Assembly: GCA_003439945.1 (NCBI GenBank)
Contig: QVRM01001791.1
Location: 310,001-374,000 of the forward strand
Length of the DNA stretch: 64,000 nucleotides
From: Dermanyssus gallinae
Taxonomy: Eukaryota > Arthropoda > Arachnida > Mesostigmata > Dermanyssidae
Reading direction: 5' to 3'
Shown: piece by piece, positions 46,380-57,159 of the stretch
How the letters are laid out: every line of letters begins with the position of its first letter
How positions within the stretch are numbered: position 1 is the stretch's first letter
Program-made: the position numbers and the translations under genes
Notes under the pieces: generated by a model
Database searches by the model: none
What the model was told of the DNA's origin: nothing
Seen by the model: the letters and a program-made list of their open reading frames with translations, nothing else

Positions 46380-47579
46380 AATGGTCTCTACAAGCATATA
46401 CGTTATCGTATTGGGTACTTCTGTCTATATTTTAATTAATCGAGCGGTTGCTACTTGATGAAATAATTGCTTATTCCACGTCTCCATTACTAGAGGTTAT
46501 AGCGCCGGCGACAGGTGAGCGCTACCAACTCGCACATGGCCCACTTCCAGCACGATGTGACGCAAATGTTGCAATTATATTGCTACGGTACGTCCTTGTG
46601 CTAGATACGAGAATGTTCGTCGCATAGCAATTGCTCGACAACCACTCAACTACTGCCACACAAGCTATAAGATGGAGAAACCTTGGCATTGCCAGCATTG
46701 ACAAAGGATTAGAGTGAAGAGGAACTGACCGAAGTCAGGTTGTTGGTGAAGTTAGGATTTATCGGCACTAGCAAAAACGACTACTGGAAACTGGTTATGA
46801 GGGAAATTTCTGCAAATGATTTAAATCGACATAACACCCTACCCCAGGGCCTTTTCACTGGAGGATATGGCCAACGTTATATGTTGCACATTCGTTAATT
46901 TGTGGAGTGATAAATGGATTACCAATTTTGTTACGCTACCAGGATACAAGAACAGGAAACGACACCAAGACTAAAATCGGCGGATATGCACCACCATCTT
47001 TGATCTATAATATGCATTACAAACACTATTCGTGTCTAGAAGTATACTAATCGACATGCTATATAGCATGTTACTATACTGATACTCATATTCGAAACAA
47101 TACGGGTTTGTGCGTTTGGTACAATGATTTATGGTGGAAGTAAAACATAAATAGATAAGTAAACAAACAAAGATATAGATGAATGAAAACGCACAACTGT
47201 GACATACTGTTAAACTCACGTCCGCCAATTGTTGACGTAGTTGCGTTTATCGTTTGTGAGTGGCACCAACCTGAGTTAAATCGCTTACAATCACATTCTG
47301 CATTTTTCGTGTATGCTTTTTTTTATTTGGTAGGTTTCGGAAATGCCAATGCACATGCGTTTCGAGCAGCTAGCATGACTAGTGTAGGACTCACAGCCAC
47401 TAAACCCGTGGTCCTCCCCACCCCCAGACTCTTACCTCCGGGTTTATTACATTCCTTCTGCCAGGTCTCAATGGTGGCACTCTTGGCCATGGTCTCAAAT
47501 CCAACTCTCCGTCGAGGAAACGCTTGCTTCTCCCCCTCGCAAACAGGTCCCATGGCAGCACTTTGGCTAGAACCAGGAG
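46380..47579. other. Mostly unassigned; possible R1-like debris near 47323-47579 (-)
   Basis: A minus-strand open frame at 47323-47694 continues from the RT fragment at 47580, but its residues below 47580 match no RT block I know. The rest shows no feature. Confidence 0.35.
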
Positions 47580-48215
47580 GGTTTTGAATTATCTTTCTCA
47601 AGCACCCCGTCGTAAGCCAGATTCCAGAGCACGGGCCCCAAAATCGAGCTTTTTTTTTTTTTTTTAAACCTGAGGTTGAAGGTAAATCTTGCATAAGACA
47701 CCGGGCGATACGTTGGGTATTCGCCGCGGTAGTGTCAGATTCTTACTGACTAAACCCCCAACCGGTACGTATCTTGGGGATGCCATTCCGTACTAAAGTT
47801 GAATATTACTTCGAAAAAAAAAATCGAGCCCTGTGGGACTCCAACTGTAACCTCGTACTCCTGCCCCCCTTGGTCATCCAAGTAGGATGAAATCAGCCGA
47901 CGGAGCTAAGCGGATATTCCCTTCCTCTTCATCGCTTCCACAATGACTTCCCAATTAATTGTGTTAAAGGCATTTCTGACATACAGGATCTGAATGTCTT
48001 CGCGGTCTCCTCACCAGTCCATTCCAGTACCCCCTTTAGGGCTCCGAGCGTAGAACGATTTTTCCGAAATTTGTACTAAGACTCTAAAAGCACTCTCTTG
48101 ACGTCGATCTCTTTGTTGAGGCGGTTGACGAGGACGTTCTCTACCATTTTGCCCAAAGCGTCTAGTAAGCTGGTAGGCCGAAACGCCGACGCCACTACTA
48201 GCAGCACATTTATGT
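47580..48215 (-). pseudogene. R1-like RT fragment, split by a poly(A) retroposon
   Basis: Reading leftward, ASAFRPTSLLDALGKMVENV and LVNRLNKEI, then FRKNRSTLGALKGVLEWTGE correspond to RT domains 1-2. LDDQGGQEYEVTVGVPQGSI gives the GVPQGS motif near 47830. The code then stops at a 170-bp insertion and resumes after it as LGPVLWNLAYDGVLEK, the normal continuation (GVPQGS..GPxLWN). Neither the endonuclease nor the catalytic AYADD is readable. Its upstream edge (about 48215) is close to the end of the Tc1-like element. Confidence 0.7.
47650..47819 (-). mobile_element. Poly(A)-tailed retroposon with 10-bp target duplication
   Basis: The insert interrupts the RT between GVPQGSI and its continuation. 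AAAATCGAGC occurs at 47640-47649 and 47820-47829 as the target-site duplication. On the minus strand the insert ends in 16 adenines, so it moved by target-primed reverse transcription. The head (GGTTGGGGGTTTAGTCAGTA) gives no good A and B boxes. It codes for nothing, so it is a SINE or processed RNA of unknown source. Confidence 0.75.
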
Positions 48216-48257
48216 AGTTCCCACGTGTGTGTATATATATATATACACACTCCCTAA

Positions 48258-49435
48258 AAAGCCACTTTTTAATTTTTGTTGTTTAACTCCTGCCACATTA
48301 CGCGCATTTATTGTAACCAATCGTGCAAAGACTACAGTGCTACATGCTCATAGAGTAACAACGAAGATTTTCATCGACATTTGGGGTGTCGGATTACTTT
48401 GCTCATTTCATGGCACCCAGCAACTGTACTTAATACTCAGTGAATTTCCAGTTAAGTCGGATGACGTTAAAATGCGGTTTGGTATAGTGTTGAACAAACT
48501 TTGGATGACGTTTTGCAAGAGCTCGTCCCAAGCTTCAAAAATTGTTTTTCGTCGGTGCAAACTTATCGTGCGAGCCAGCTCCACACATTGTGGATGATAT
48601 TAAGATTAGGTGAGACTCCTTTCGGGGCTGACCCTCAGCCAAGATTTACCGTCCATGGGACTGCTTTTCGCATTGCTTCATAGACGGGTCCCCATAAATA
48701 CAAATGTGCAACGGTGGGGCTCAAACCCGCGCACCTATGTGTCTCCTCCAGTCCCAAGGCGCAGACGCATGCCACCACGCCAGTGGGCTCAACGATTAGG
48801 TGAGACTGGAGGCTGCAGACTGTAGGACCTTAATGTGACGTTGATCGAACCAGCTTCCGATTAGCCTGGCGGTGTGAATGGGGCGTTATTGTGTTGAAAA
48901 ACGAAGTCTGGCCCTCCCATGAGCTCAAAATGCGCCGATTCTTCCTTTAGTAAATCCCTACAGCGCGTCAAATAAACACGACCGTCTAAAAACACAATCG
49001 ATGACTTTGTATGATACCGACAGCGGCCGAGATTACCACTGAACCGCCACCTGAGGGACGGTTTGACAAAATTCGTTCTTTCTTGCAGACATCGTGCAAA
49101 CAATAGTTAAATCGACCTGGTTCATCAAAATTAACTTTTCATCCAAAAAGAGCACTCTATGTCACTTAGTGGTCCATGACATCGTATTATGGGCACTCAG
49201 TGGTCCATGACATCGTATCGTGGGGAAAGTCAAGACGAGCTTCCATCGGTCAATCGTTGTTTTTCTTGTGTTTTTTTCTCGTGAACCAATGTGTCTTCCT
49301 GAGGAAGTTTTGCACATTTTACACGCTCGTTTGCACGTCGGCCGCCGCCGCAATTGCCCTCGCCGAGGGCCCAGAGGGCTTGCTTCAGAATTGCCACATA
49401 TGTTTGCCACTTTTCACGCATTTATTAAAACCATG
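48258..49435 (-). mobile_element. Tc1-like DNA transposon T1, decayed, SINE-interrupted
   Basis: Read on the minus strand from the right: QEKQRLTDGSSS near 49250, then VFLDGRVYLTRCRDLL and a second catalytic box FVFQHNNAPFTPPG near 48870 in which the usual QDNAP Asp is Asn. The third box reads SPNLNIIHNVWSWLA near 48590, with His where DDE transposases have Glu. The left end (48258-48320) is an inverted match of the outer 5' end of the element at 61870-62821, giving long terminal repeats. The SINE at 48618-48793 splits the code before the third box. A ~29-bp repeat (GTGGTCCATGACATCGTAT at 49171 and 49200) is a small tandem duplication. The transposase would act at TA sites but is dead. Confidence 0.75.
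48618..48793 (-). repeat. tRNA-derived SINE, family 2, with 14-bp target duplication
   Basis: GATTAGGTGAGACT stands at both edges (48604-48617 and 48794-48807). The 176-bp insert on the minus strand begins with a tRNA-like head (TGGCGTGGTGGCATGCG as A box, GCGGGTTTGAGCCCC as B box) and ends GGTCAGCCCCGAAAGG without poly(A). The perfect duplication shows a recent LINE-driven insertion. Sequence differs from the SINE family at 8551 and 36245. Confidence 0.85.
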
Positions 49436-49590
49436 ATGACAATCGCCACGTATACACCAGGTACATAGTGCATGGTTATGTTCAAACGCAACGTTTCACG
49501 AGGAGTACAAGTTGTGCACCTGCCGGTTCTGCCTGCAGAGGTGTGCCAAGTACCATGCAGTGGAGTGCACAGCGCTGGACCGAAAATCGT
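49436..49590 (+). pseudogene. Family L C-terminal zinc-finger fragment with 3' UTR
   Basis: A frame at about 49516-49585 reads CTCRFCLQRCAKYHAVECTA, a complete version of the family zinc finger (CxCxxC...C.KYHA..C). Ahead of it is ATCGCCACGTATACACC, shared with 46257. The 3' UTR and stem-loop follow at 49663. The fragment is 5'-truncated, as is usual for LINE insertions, and starts at the edge of the Tc1-like element. Confidence 0.7.
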
Positions 49591-49662
49591 TACACTACTT
49601 CTCTCGTCGGAAACGTGAGCAAGATAGTGCCTCATAAAGATACATTTTGAAATGTATATTAT

Positions 49663-49683
49663 ACTCAATTTGAGTGAAATAAA
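49663..49683 (+). promoter_or_regulatory. Family L 3' stem-loop with paired base change
   Basis: ACTCA-ATT-TGAGT followed by GAAATAAA has the same size and position as ACCCA-ACC-TGGGT-GTTAATAAA in copy A. The middle pair has changed from C-G to T-A on both sides, keeping the stem. Confidence 0.65.
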
Positions 49684-49716
49684 CATAATTGTAATTGTAA
49701 TTTATCTGTCCTACTA

Positions 49717-49720
<4 letters not shown>

Positions 49721-49750
<30 letters not shown>
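49721..49750. repeat. (TA)n microsatellite
   Basis: A TA array 37 bp after the LINE 3' end. TATCTGTCCTA flanks it on both sides, a short duplication. Confidence 0.9.
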
Positions 49751-49751
<1 letters not shown>

Positions 49752-51660
49752 GTCCTATTTAACGCGGTTAAACAGACGGAACGCACTCCAAGCGATCTTA
49801 GGAATCGTTCATGAGCAAGCCGCAACGAATATGCGCTCGCTTCGGCACCTTGCGATGGCAATAAATCATCCTTTGCAAACAACCGTGGTTTACCCATTAC
49901 AGATGATCTACTGCTCCCTGGAAAGGCGAACGTTTTAAATAGCTTAGGGGTTTGTTTCTTCACTAGGTTTAGGTCAAGCTACTAATTTGCGTGTGCTTTA
50001 CTGATACTTCTCCCGCGTGGATCGTTTTGTGGCTTTACTCTCCCTGCACTGAACGCGAGTGTACCAGCTAACACTACATTCGATATTAACGTGAATGTAT
50101 ACGTTTTTATGCTTATACAATCGGGATTGAGAATGAAGAGGATGGGGCATAACCGACGATTAGCTCTAGCGCAGCGTTCGATGCGCGGACAATGTCCACG
50201 TTGACCGCACGCCGTGTTAAGTGGGGTTACTGGCTCCTTTTCGAAATATGGTATTTCCGAGGTAGTTCAAATTTAGATAGGTAAAAGTCCGGTCGGTTAG
50301 AGACCTATCTCCTTCTCCCGAATGATATATCTGCATATCTGTTAATCGTAATATTTTTTAGACTTCGTTGTACCTGGTTTCAATTATAAACCATCTTTCG
50401 TCCCCACGGGCTTCGATTTGCCGTGAGGCATATCTTCAATATCTTCACCGATGCCGGCCGGTTATCTAGTCTTCTTGTATCTAGTCTTAAGACATTCTCT
50501 AGATAAGTAGATCGTCTGCTATCTGTGATACGCGCACATGCTATATTTCGTGCTCCCCATCCCCCGCACCCAGGGTCACCACCTAAACGATGTGTCGGCT
50601 CTATGCGGATTACCATGACAGTTTAACGTTGGCTGTTAACAAAACCGTGACGTCCCGGGTTAGGGCATATAGCGTGAGCAAACGGCTGCGTGGACGATAC
50701 CTGAATCGTGTCAACCCTGGTGGCGCGGCTTTCCCTCACTCTCGTGTTCTTTTCATCTCTCATACATCCAGTAGAACGTCTTCAGAGGTCTCCCGTATAA
50801 AAAAAGATAGCGGGTGCGTAGACAAGCAGTGTCGGCTCGACAGCGAATGAACATTTTCGACTGGTACGCAGACCTGCTTGCTGGTCGCGAGTGGTTTAGT
50901 CAAAAACGCATGTGAAACAACACCTTGTACTTGTAAATCCTACCGAACCTTACTGGTGAAGTGAAGTGTATAAATACCTTTGCTGGGCTATCTGGGCTGG
51001 ATGGAAATGGAAAATTATTGTGCAAAAAAAACGCTGAAATGCTGTCGTTTCACCCTACCAGTACGCCCCTTGCCTTGTATATAGAGATTGTCATTCCATG
51101 CGATTTTTTTATTCGGCGCTTGCATGACACCCTTAGCTTTACTCTAAAAGCTTAAAGACCGGTCGCACAGAACTTCTACTAGTACATACAGACTGCGGCC
51201 GTACCTCGTAAGCCTCAGACACGTGGCATGAATTGTAGATGTGCATATGCTAAAAAAGATGTGTGCGCGTAGTCTCGACTTCAACGTCTGTGCAAGCCTC
51301 GAAGACAAACATGATAGGTTTCAATAGGAAAGCAAATATCTTGTTAACGATAGCTGTATCATCGAGTGTTGCAAATCTTAATATCTATAGTGCTTAAAAA
51401 CAAAAACAAAACTTTTTGCTGTCCTAATCGTGTGACATAATTCATTCACAACGCACCTCAGTGCATATTTGAAGGCGCTGGCAGCAAACAAAACGATCTT
51501 TTTGACTACACGGATATTTTAATGGTTAAGATTTATATGTATATATATATATATATATCCATATAGGCGGCGTACAATAGAGGCACACAAAATCAGTTGA
51601 TGTGCGATCTGTTCTGTGTCTACAATTAGAACTTTGCTCAGTTTCTAGTTGTAGACACAG

Positions 51661-51703
<43 letters not shown>

Positions 51704-52322
51704 CTCAAACGGTGCAGACGTGTTCGTGTGTGGCTCTTGGAAAGTACCGCTAAGTTCTAGAATTTTGCGTGGAAATCCATGTGCATCAGTGAGCATAACA
51801 TCATTGAGTCCATCGAAGTCGATTAGCGTGAACATCTGTAGTGTGCCTCGGAACTAATTCATTAGAAGCAGTGTCGACTTGAATAGTCATCATCATCACT
51901 CACCTCTACCTGCATCATCTTCCCTTCTCACCACTACCTTCGTAGCTTTAGTATTATCTCGTATCCAGCATTACCCTATTATCATTACCTTCATTATTGC
52001 CAGCTTCGTGTTTACTAGCATCCACATATCCACCGTTAACCTCATTGAAACCACCCCATCCGTCATCATTATTAGCATCATCGTGTGTTACAGGCCTTAT
52101 TATACTCACTATCAGCAGCATCATCATTTTATTCTCTCTTCATCAGCTCTACCTCACAATTCATCACGACTCTCATCACCGACGCTGCTGTTGTCACTAC
52201 CTCCCCTTCGGATACCATCACCACGGTTTCCAATCGAACGCGAACTACAGTCCGGCCTGCCACTGCATGGTAAACAAACGGTATCTTGTTTGTAAACAGG
52301 CGCGGCATAGCAGAAGCTAGCT
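49751..52322. other. Unassigned; hairpin, (TA)n arrays and ATC-rich DNA
   Basis: Notable items are (TA)n at 51539-51557 and about 51664-51701, a hairpin with 15-bp perfect arms at 51611-51663, and an ATC/CAT-rich low-complexity tract at about 51885-52240 that yields spurious His/Ser-rich frames. No gene or transposon code was recognised. Confidence 0.5.
51611..51663. repeat. Hairpin with 15-bp perfect arms
   Basis: GTTCTGTGTCTACAA (51611-51625) is the reverse complement of 51649-51663. Inner bases TTAGAA/TTTCTA extend it imperfectly, and a (TA)n array follows at once. Confidence 0.85.
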
Positions 52323-52611
52323 ATGTCGGTGCAACGGACGCTAACAAAAGAGCAGATGGTACAACGTGACAAACCTGCGTACGTGCAAGTGGATAGAGCT
52401 GCGGATGGACGCCTTGATGAATCAATCAGCGATGCGGGCGGTCCGGCTCACCGTCCAAGGGCGGGATGTGGAAAGCGCCGCATCGAGTCCTGTGAAAGAC
52501 TCTCGCAGCAAGAATATGCGTGTGTCGCAGGCTTTTGTTGAAACCACTAGCTAGACAACCGGTGGCGTCCGAAACGGTAAAAAGATACCGGACTAAGCGG
52601 GGTTTACAACG

Positions 52612-53419
52612 GTGATCCGGTCCAGGCGATCTCGTGCGCCGAAAGTTGTCGTGGCAAAAAAAGAAGCAGTAATATTTTTGACGGAAGACAATTCCCTGGA
52701 GTTACATTTTAATGATGTATGCGACTTTATTACTAAACACATCAAAGGGAAGATGGAAGAACCCCGTTTCACAAGGAGTGGGGCACTTCTAATTGTTGTT
52801 AAGACCGAAGAAGATAGAGCTACGCTACTTTCGCTGCAGGAGTTAGCCAACATAAAGGTGTCGGCGAGGATCAGTGGAGGGCGATCCACAGTGAAGGGAA
52901 AATATCTGGTGAGCATCCATCAATATCGGAGGCTACAATATCGGCTGCGTTGAAGCCTTTTGGGGTTTCCGAAGCGATAAAGGTGAAATTTAAAGACGCG
53001 AACCAAATATTGTATCGACCACTGAGCAAGTTATTCTGACCTTCGCAGGTGGAGATTTTCCAGTAGAGGTTCGGTTGAAGCGGCACGGCGTTGTCTTATA
53101 TCGAGCGCCCATGCAATGCTTTATGTGTTACAGCATGGATCACTTTGCAGCAAACTGCAAACTTTCTACACCGAGATGCAGAAGGTATGGTTCTACGGAA
53201 CACCTGAGGAGGGACTGCAAGGCCCAGGCTCGATGCAGTCTGTGTTTTAGTAAACATGAAGCCTCATGGGGCTCATGTCCACATAGGCTGAAGCGTATGA
53301 AACTGTTACAAAAATCGTTCCAAAACAGCATTATCAAGCGCTCAGATGCCCCGCTGGTACCACTCTGCACGCCTGTGGGTCACATACAAGCCTCTGACAA
53401 CTTCTCAAGGCGCACTTGA
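52612..53419 (+). pseudogene. Family L copy G, ORF1 (gag-like: RRM-like region and zinc knuckles)
   Basis: The first frame (52612-52950) has EAVIFLTEDNSLELHFNDVC, then GALLIVVKTEEDRATLLSLQ followed by ELANIKVSARI, a beta-alpha pattern like the RRM of LINE ORF1 proteins. After two frame changes (SAALKPFGVSEAIKVKFKDA, then 53075-53419) come three knuckles: CFMCYSMDHFAANC, CRRYGSTEHLRRDC, where the second Cys is Tyr, and CSLCFSKHEASWGSCP. Such proteins bind element RNA. ORF2 follows about 260 bases on. The ORF1 of copy D looks different (PHD and GDS motifs), so ORF1 type varies between copies with similar ORF2. Confidence 0.75.
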
Positions 53420-53689
53420 TCTTCAGTAGTAAGAAAAAGATAAACGAGGCGGCGCTCAAACCTCAACGACCTGAATCAGAACGGAACCCAGCAGCAACCA
53501 GTGCCCCACTTGAAATGACCGGACATAAACTGAGTGACCAGCAAGAACAGAAGCGCAGATCATGTATTGCCATCTTCATCACGTTTCAAATCGACCTGAC
53601 TTCTGAAGACAACAGTGAGCAGGCCGCACGCGTGCGAGAACCGGCAGATCCAGCAAGATAATTATAAGTTTGGAGACGTAGTGAATGCA

Positions 53690-56290
53690 AGTATTCAGAT
53701 AGTGATGTGGAATTGCGAGGTGAGGGGAATGTTAGATTTCCTCGGGGACGATGTGTACAACGGGGTAGACGTCCTCATTTTGACAGAGACTTGGGCACGA
53801 GAGCAGATTGATATTCGGGGATTCTATGGATACCATGCGCTAGCATCATGTAAAAAGGGTCCGGGTAGGCCGAGCGGGGGATATCAATTTTCGTTAGACC
53901 GACGTTGGGAGAAATGAGCGTGGTGATAGTAGCAGAAAATCTAATCGCAGTAATGTCATCTAAACTATAACTAGTGGCTACCTATGTACAACCGCCGGGG
54001 ACGAAGTCCACAAAGACGATGGTCGAACGCCTCTTGCTGGATATAGAAGCGCTACTGCGGAAGGCTCCGATGATCATAGGAGGGGATTTTAACGCGAGTT
54101 TAGACAGGATTGACTCGGAACGAACGGTGGCCTTGCTAGACGTACTAGAGGAGATCGGTTGTTGGGTAGTTAACAGGGCAAATGTGTGGCACATATGAAT
54201 GCCACTCCAGGACATCATTTATTGATATGTTTGCAACCGATATAGACAGAAAGGACATACTATTTACAGGGGACGACAATCCTTTACAGGAAGGTGCGGG
54301 ACTCAGAAAACATATACCTATAGGTATCCGGGTAAAAATTAGAGGCAGTGTTCAAGAACGAGGGGGAGGGAAGGCTCAGGGAGGAAGCTTAACGGCAACG
54401 TCCTTTTACAAGGACTTAGCGGGGTACTTCCGGTCCAGGAGTAATCCATGTAGATTCCTATAAACGCAGTCTGGTAGGCTTATTAAGGTCTGCGATGCTG
54501 TTGGCACAGGAGAGAAGCGCAAGACTTTAGTTTAATGAACGGTGCAGGGCAGCCAAGCAAGCTAGTAGGCTGACGCGAGAATATGTAAAGACCATCCCGT
54601 TAATGAGGCCGTTGGCAGCGTTGGTTAAACGGTTAGTTAAGAAAGCGTATAAGGAGGAGAAGAAAAAGCACTGGGATAAGAAAGAGTGGGTAGCAATAAG
54701 GGACGTCCACCTACATGGCTGAAACGGAAGGGGAGAAGACAGTGTTCCGTAGAGACGGGTAGGTTAGTCGAACATTTCAGGCGAATATTGGCCGGGTCAG
54801 ACACAACTCCGAAAGCGCCGCTAAAATACGAATAATAATTCTCGCACCATGCTGGCAAGCCTTATGCAATGAATGATTAAACAAGGGAAAAATTCCAGAG
54901 GCCTGAAGCAAAGCGACTTTAATAGTCATTCCAAAAGGAAAGGAAGTAGAAACTGAACCAGAAGCATGAAGGGGAATAGCAATAAAATACTGTCCGTATA
55001 AAATATTTTCGGGAATAATAGCTAGGAGACTGGGGTTATTCTTGGAGAAGCGGGGGTAAATATTGGAGGAGCAGCATGGATTTAGGAAAGAAAAATCAAC
55101 TCGCTCAGCAATTCGGGAGCTGCTAGAAGCAATCTGGGAAACGCTGTCCAGGCCGAGAAGTTGTATATATGCGGTGTTTGTAGATTTAAATGCAGCGTTT
55201 GACATAGCACCAAAGGATAAAATAGTTGAAGAGCTGGAAAAATCGGGAGTGCCGGAAACAGTTCTGAGGCTACTTATTAATACGTTAAAACAGAACACGG
55301 TGCTGATTGATAACGGGGTCGGTATTGCGGGGGAGGTGGCTCAAACCACAGGTGTTGCACATGGCGATGGACTAAGCCCATTGCTGTTTTCCGTACTTTT
55401 GGGTGGACTACCAGACTGGATAAGGGCGGGTTGGACCCAAGGGTGGGTCAGAATCTTACTGTACGCTGATGATGTGGTCATCTTTGGTGGCAGCCTTTTC
55501 AGGGTGAAACAAGCCATGAATCGACCATTTATGGATGAGAAGGGCTTGAAGGTTAACTGGGGAAAGACAGTAGGTATAAAATTCCGAAGGGGCGGCCGTA
55601 TGGCCAGGGGTGATGCAATCCAAATCAGGGGAACAGAAATTAAATTTGTAAACAATTTTACATACCTAGTCATAACCTTATCAACAAGCGGTAGCAGTTT
55701 TCGATCACACATCCAGGAGAGAGTTAGGAAGACCACCATTGCAGCTGCGGCAATTAAATAACCACATATGCTTTTAGTTCATGCAGCAATCTTTTCGGGA
55801 TACAGATAGCACCCATAGCCACATACGGCATTCCACTAATATAGGATAAGCTGGGAGTAAGAAAACTGCGTTTAATTGATGGGGTTTTTCTTTTTAAAGA
55901 GGGTTTTTGCGCTTTCGAATACATGCAGGAATATAATTGTTCAAGTCTTGGAGGGTGGCCCGCTGCTGATGGAAGACATACCAAAACGACGTAATTTGAA
56001 GAAAACGTGCGCCTTTGAAGTTTATATGCAGAACTGGGAAACCAAAATTAGTGAGGTGGACATAGGTATTTATGGAACAGCAGCAATGACGAGCACTGAA
56101 TGGCGGGGTAGCGGGGTAAAATATCGACATCTAACTACGGCCTTTGCAGCTCACGGATTTCATCACGTTCTGTGCAACGTAGAGGGTTTTCATGAACCAC
56201 AGGATAAATGTCAATGCAAACAATGCTGAAGCAAATGTGATCGATACCACGCCGTGATATGCACTGCGGTTAGGTCTATAGCAGAGCTAA
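53690..56290 (+). pseudogene. Family L copy G, ORF2: endonuclease, RT and zinc finger
   Basis: The endonuclease reads QIVMWNCEVRGMLDFLGDDV, VLILTETWAREQIDIRGFYG, APMIIGGDFNASLDRID near 54060-54110, FIDMFATDIDRKDILFTGDD and LRKHIPIG. The RT reads IVIPKGKEVETEPEA, then one open stretch of 232 codons (55063-55758) with EEQHGFRKEKSTRSAIRELL, CIYAVFVDLNAAFDIAPKD, TTGVAHGDGLSPLLFSVLLG and the intact active site LLYADDVVIFGGS near 55455. GVAQGD has become GVAHGD. The last part (55900-56290) reads LLMEDIPKRR, AAHGFHHVLC and the zinc finger CDRYHAVICTAVRSIAELTK across an in-frame TGA at 56227. Stops and shifts in the endonuclease and linker disable it. It is the most complete copy in the window. Confidence 0.85.
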
Positions 56291-56344
56291 CAAAACGCTA
56301 GATTGTTGGTGTCTCGAACATTTTGATGTAACATAAACACTTTT

Positions 56345-56391
56345 ACCCAGTTTGGGTGTTAATAAAACAAATATATATATATATATATATA
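56345..56391 (+). promoter_or_regulatory. Family L 3' stem-loop, AATAAA and (TA)n
   Basis: ACCCA-GTT-TGGGT (56345-56357) then GTTAATAAA. The stem is identical to that of copy A while the loop differs. A (TA)n array (56371-56391) follows within five bases and may be the element's tail or target. Confidence 0.75.
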
Positions 56392-56393
56392 AA

Positions 56394-56720
56394 CAGATCA
56401 TCACATTTGGCACAGATACACTGCGAACAAATTATATAGCCACTAGTAAGATGCATGCCTTAACGAGTTAATTGAGCGGAATAACGGTTTCCACGGAATA
56501 ACAAGTTTTGGATGACGTCCTGCAAGAGCTTGCCCCAAGTTTTCACAAAAGGTTCTTTTAGTTTTACCTGGTTCAAAAATTGTTTTTCGTCGGTGTAATT
56601 CTTTTAAGCAAGTGAGTCCTAAACTTTCTCGATGATATTAAGATCAGGTGAAAGTGCAGGCCAGCGTAGGACCTCAATGTGACATTGTTCGAGCCACCTT
56701 ACGATTAGCCTTTCTTTATA
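56394..56720 (-). mobile_element. Tc1-like element T2, 3' part
   Basis: On the minus strand the code gives CHIEVLRWPALSPDLNIIEK near 56690-56640. This is the third catalytic box of a DD(34)E transposase with its Glu kept. TTTGGATGACGTCCTGCAAG on the plus strand (about 56507) matches the same region of T1. From 56500 to 56394 it carries the terminal repeat, inverted relative to 62560-62670. The rest of the transposase is missing. Confidence 0.75.
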
Positions 56721-57159
56721 CAGAAAGGGGAATGCTTTTAGGTACGTTGTTCAGGACTACACGCCGGCTGGTAGCTCGAGGTCTATCAAAGCCTCTGTAT
56801 CACCTGCTAAAACTCTCATACTTCCTGTCATCCCCCGTAATTGGGTCCTATAGGCAAATCTAATTTTGCTCACAATTAAGAGGGGGTCTCTAATACCACC
56901 ACAACTTATCGTAAAACTATCAGCACCGGTTCTTATTTAAAACTCTGTAAATTAATATCTTTGCAAGCTTCAGGCTCTCACAAAGCTCATATGTGAACGC
57001 CACCCGCTAGATCGACCGCCGCCGAGACCACATCTACCATCACGCCGATAACTTTGCCAACCGCCTCGTATCATGGCTCCATGATCCCTGTTATTACGCG
57101 CGCAAGTTTGTTCCACTGTTCTCGTCTCTCCAACAAACGTGCGACAACATCTGTTAGAT
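56721..57159. other. Unassigned spacer
   Basis: Between the Tc1-like fragment and the end of the R1-like copy. No motif was recognised. Confidence 0.4.

Noticed and set aside
50380..50616. 78-codon minus-strand frame with YLENVLRLDTRRLDNR
   Set aside because: No family could be recognised and there is no supporting context.
51879..52295. 138-codon Ser/His-rich frame
   Set aside because: It comes from ATC/CAT-rich low-complexity DNA, and overlapping frames on the same strand have the same bias.
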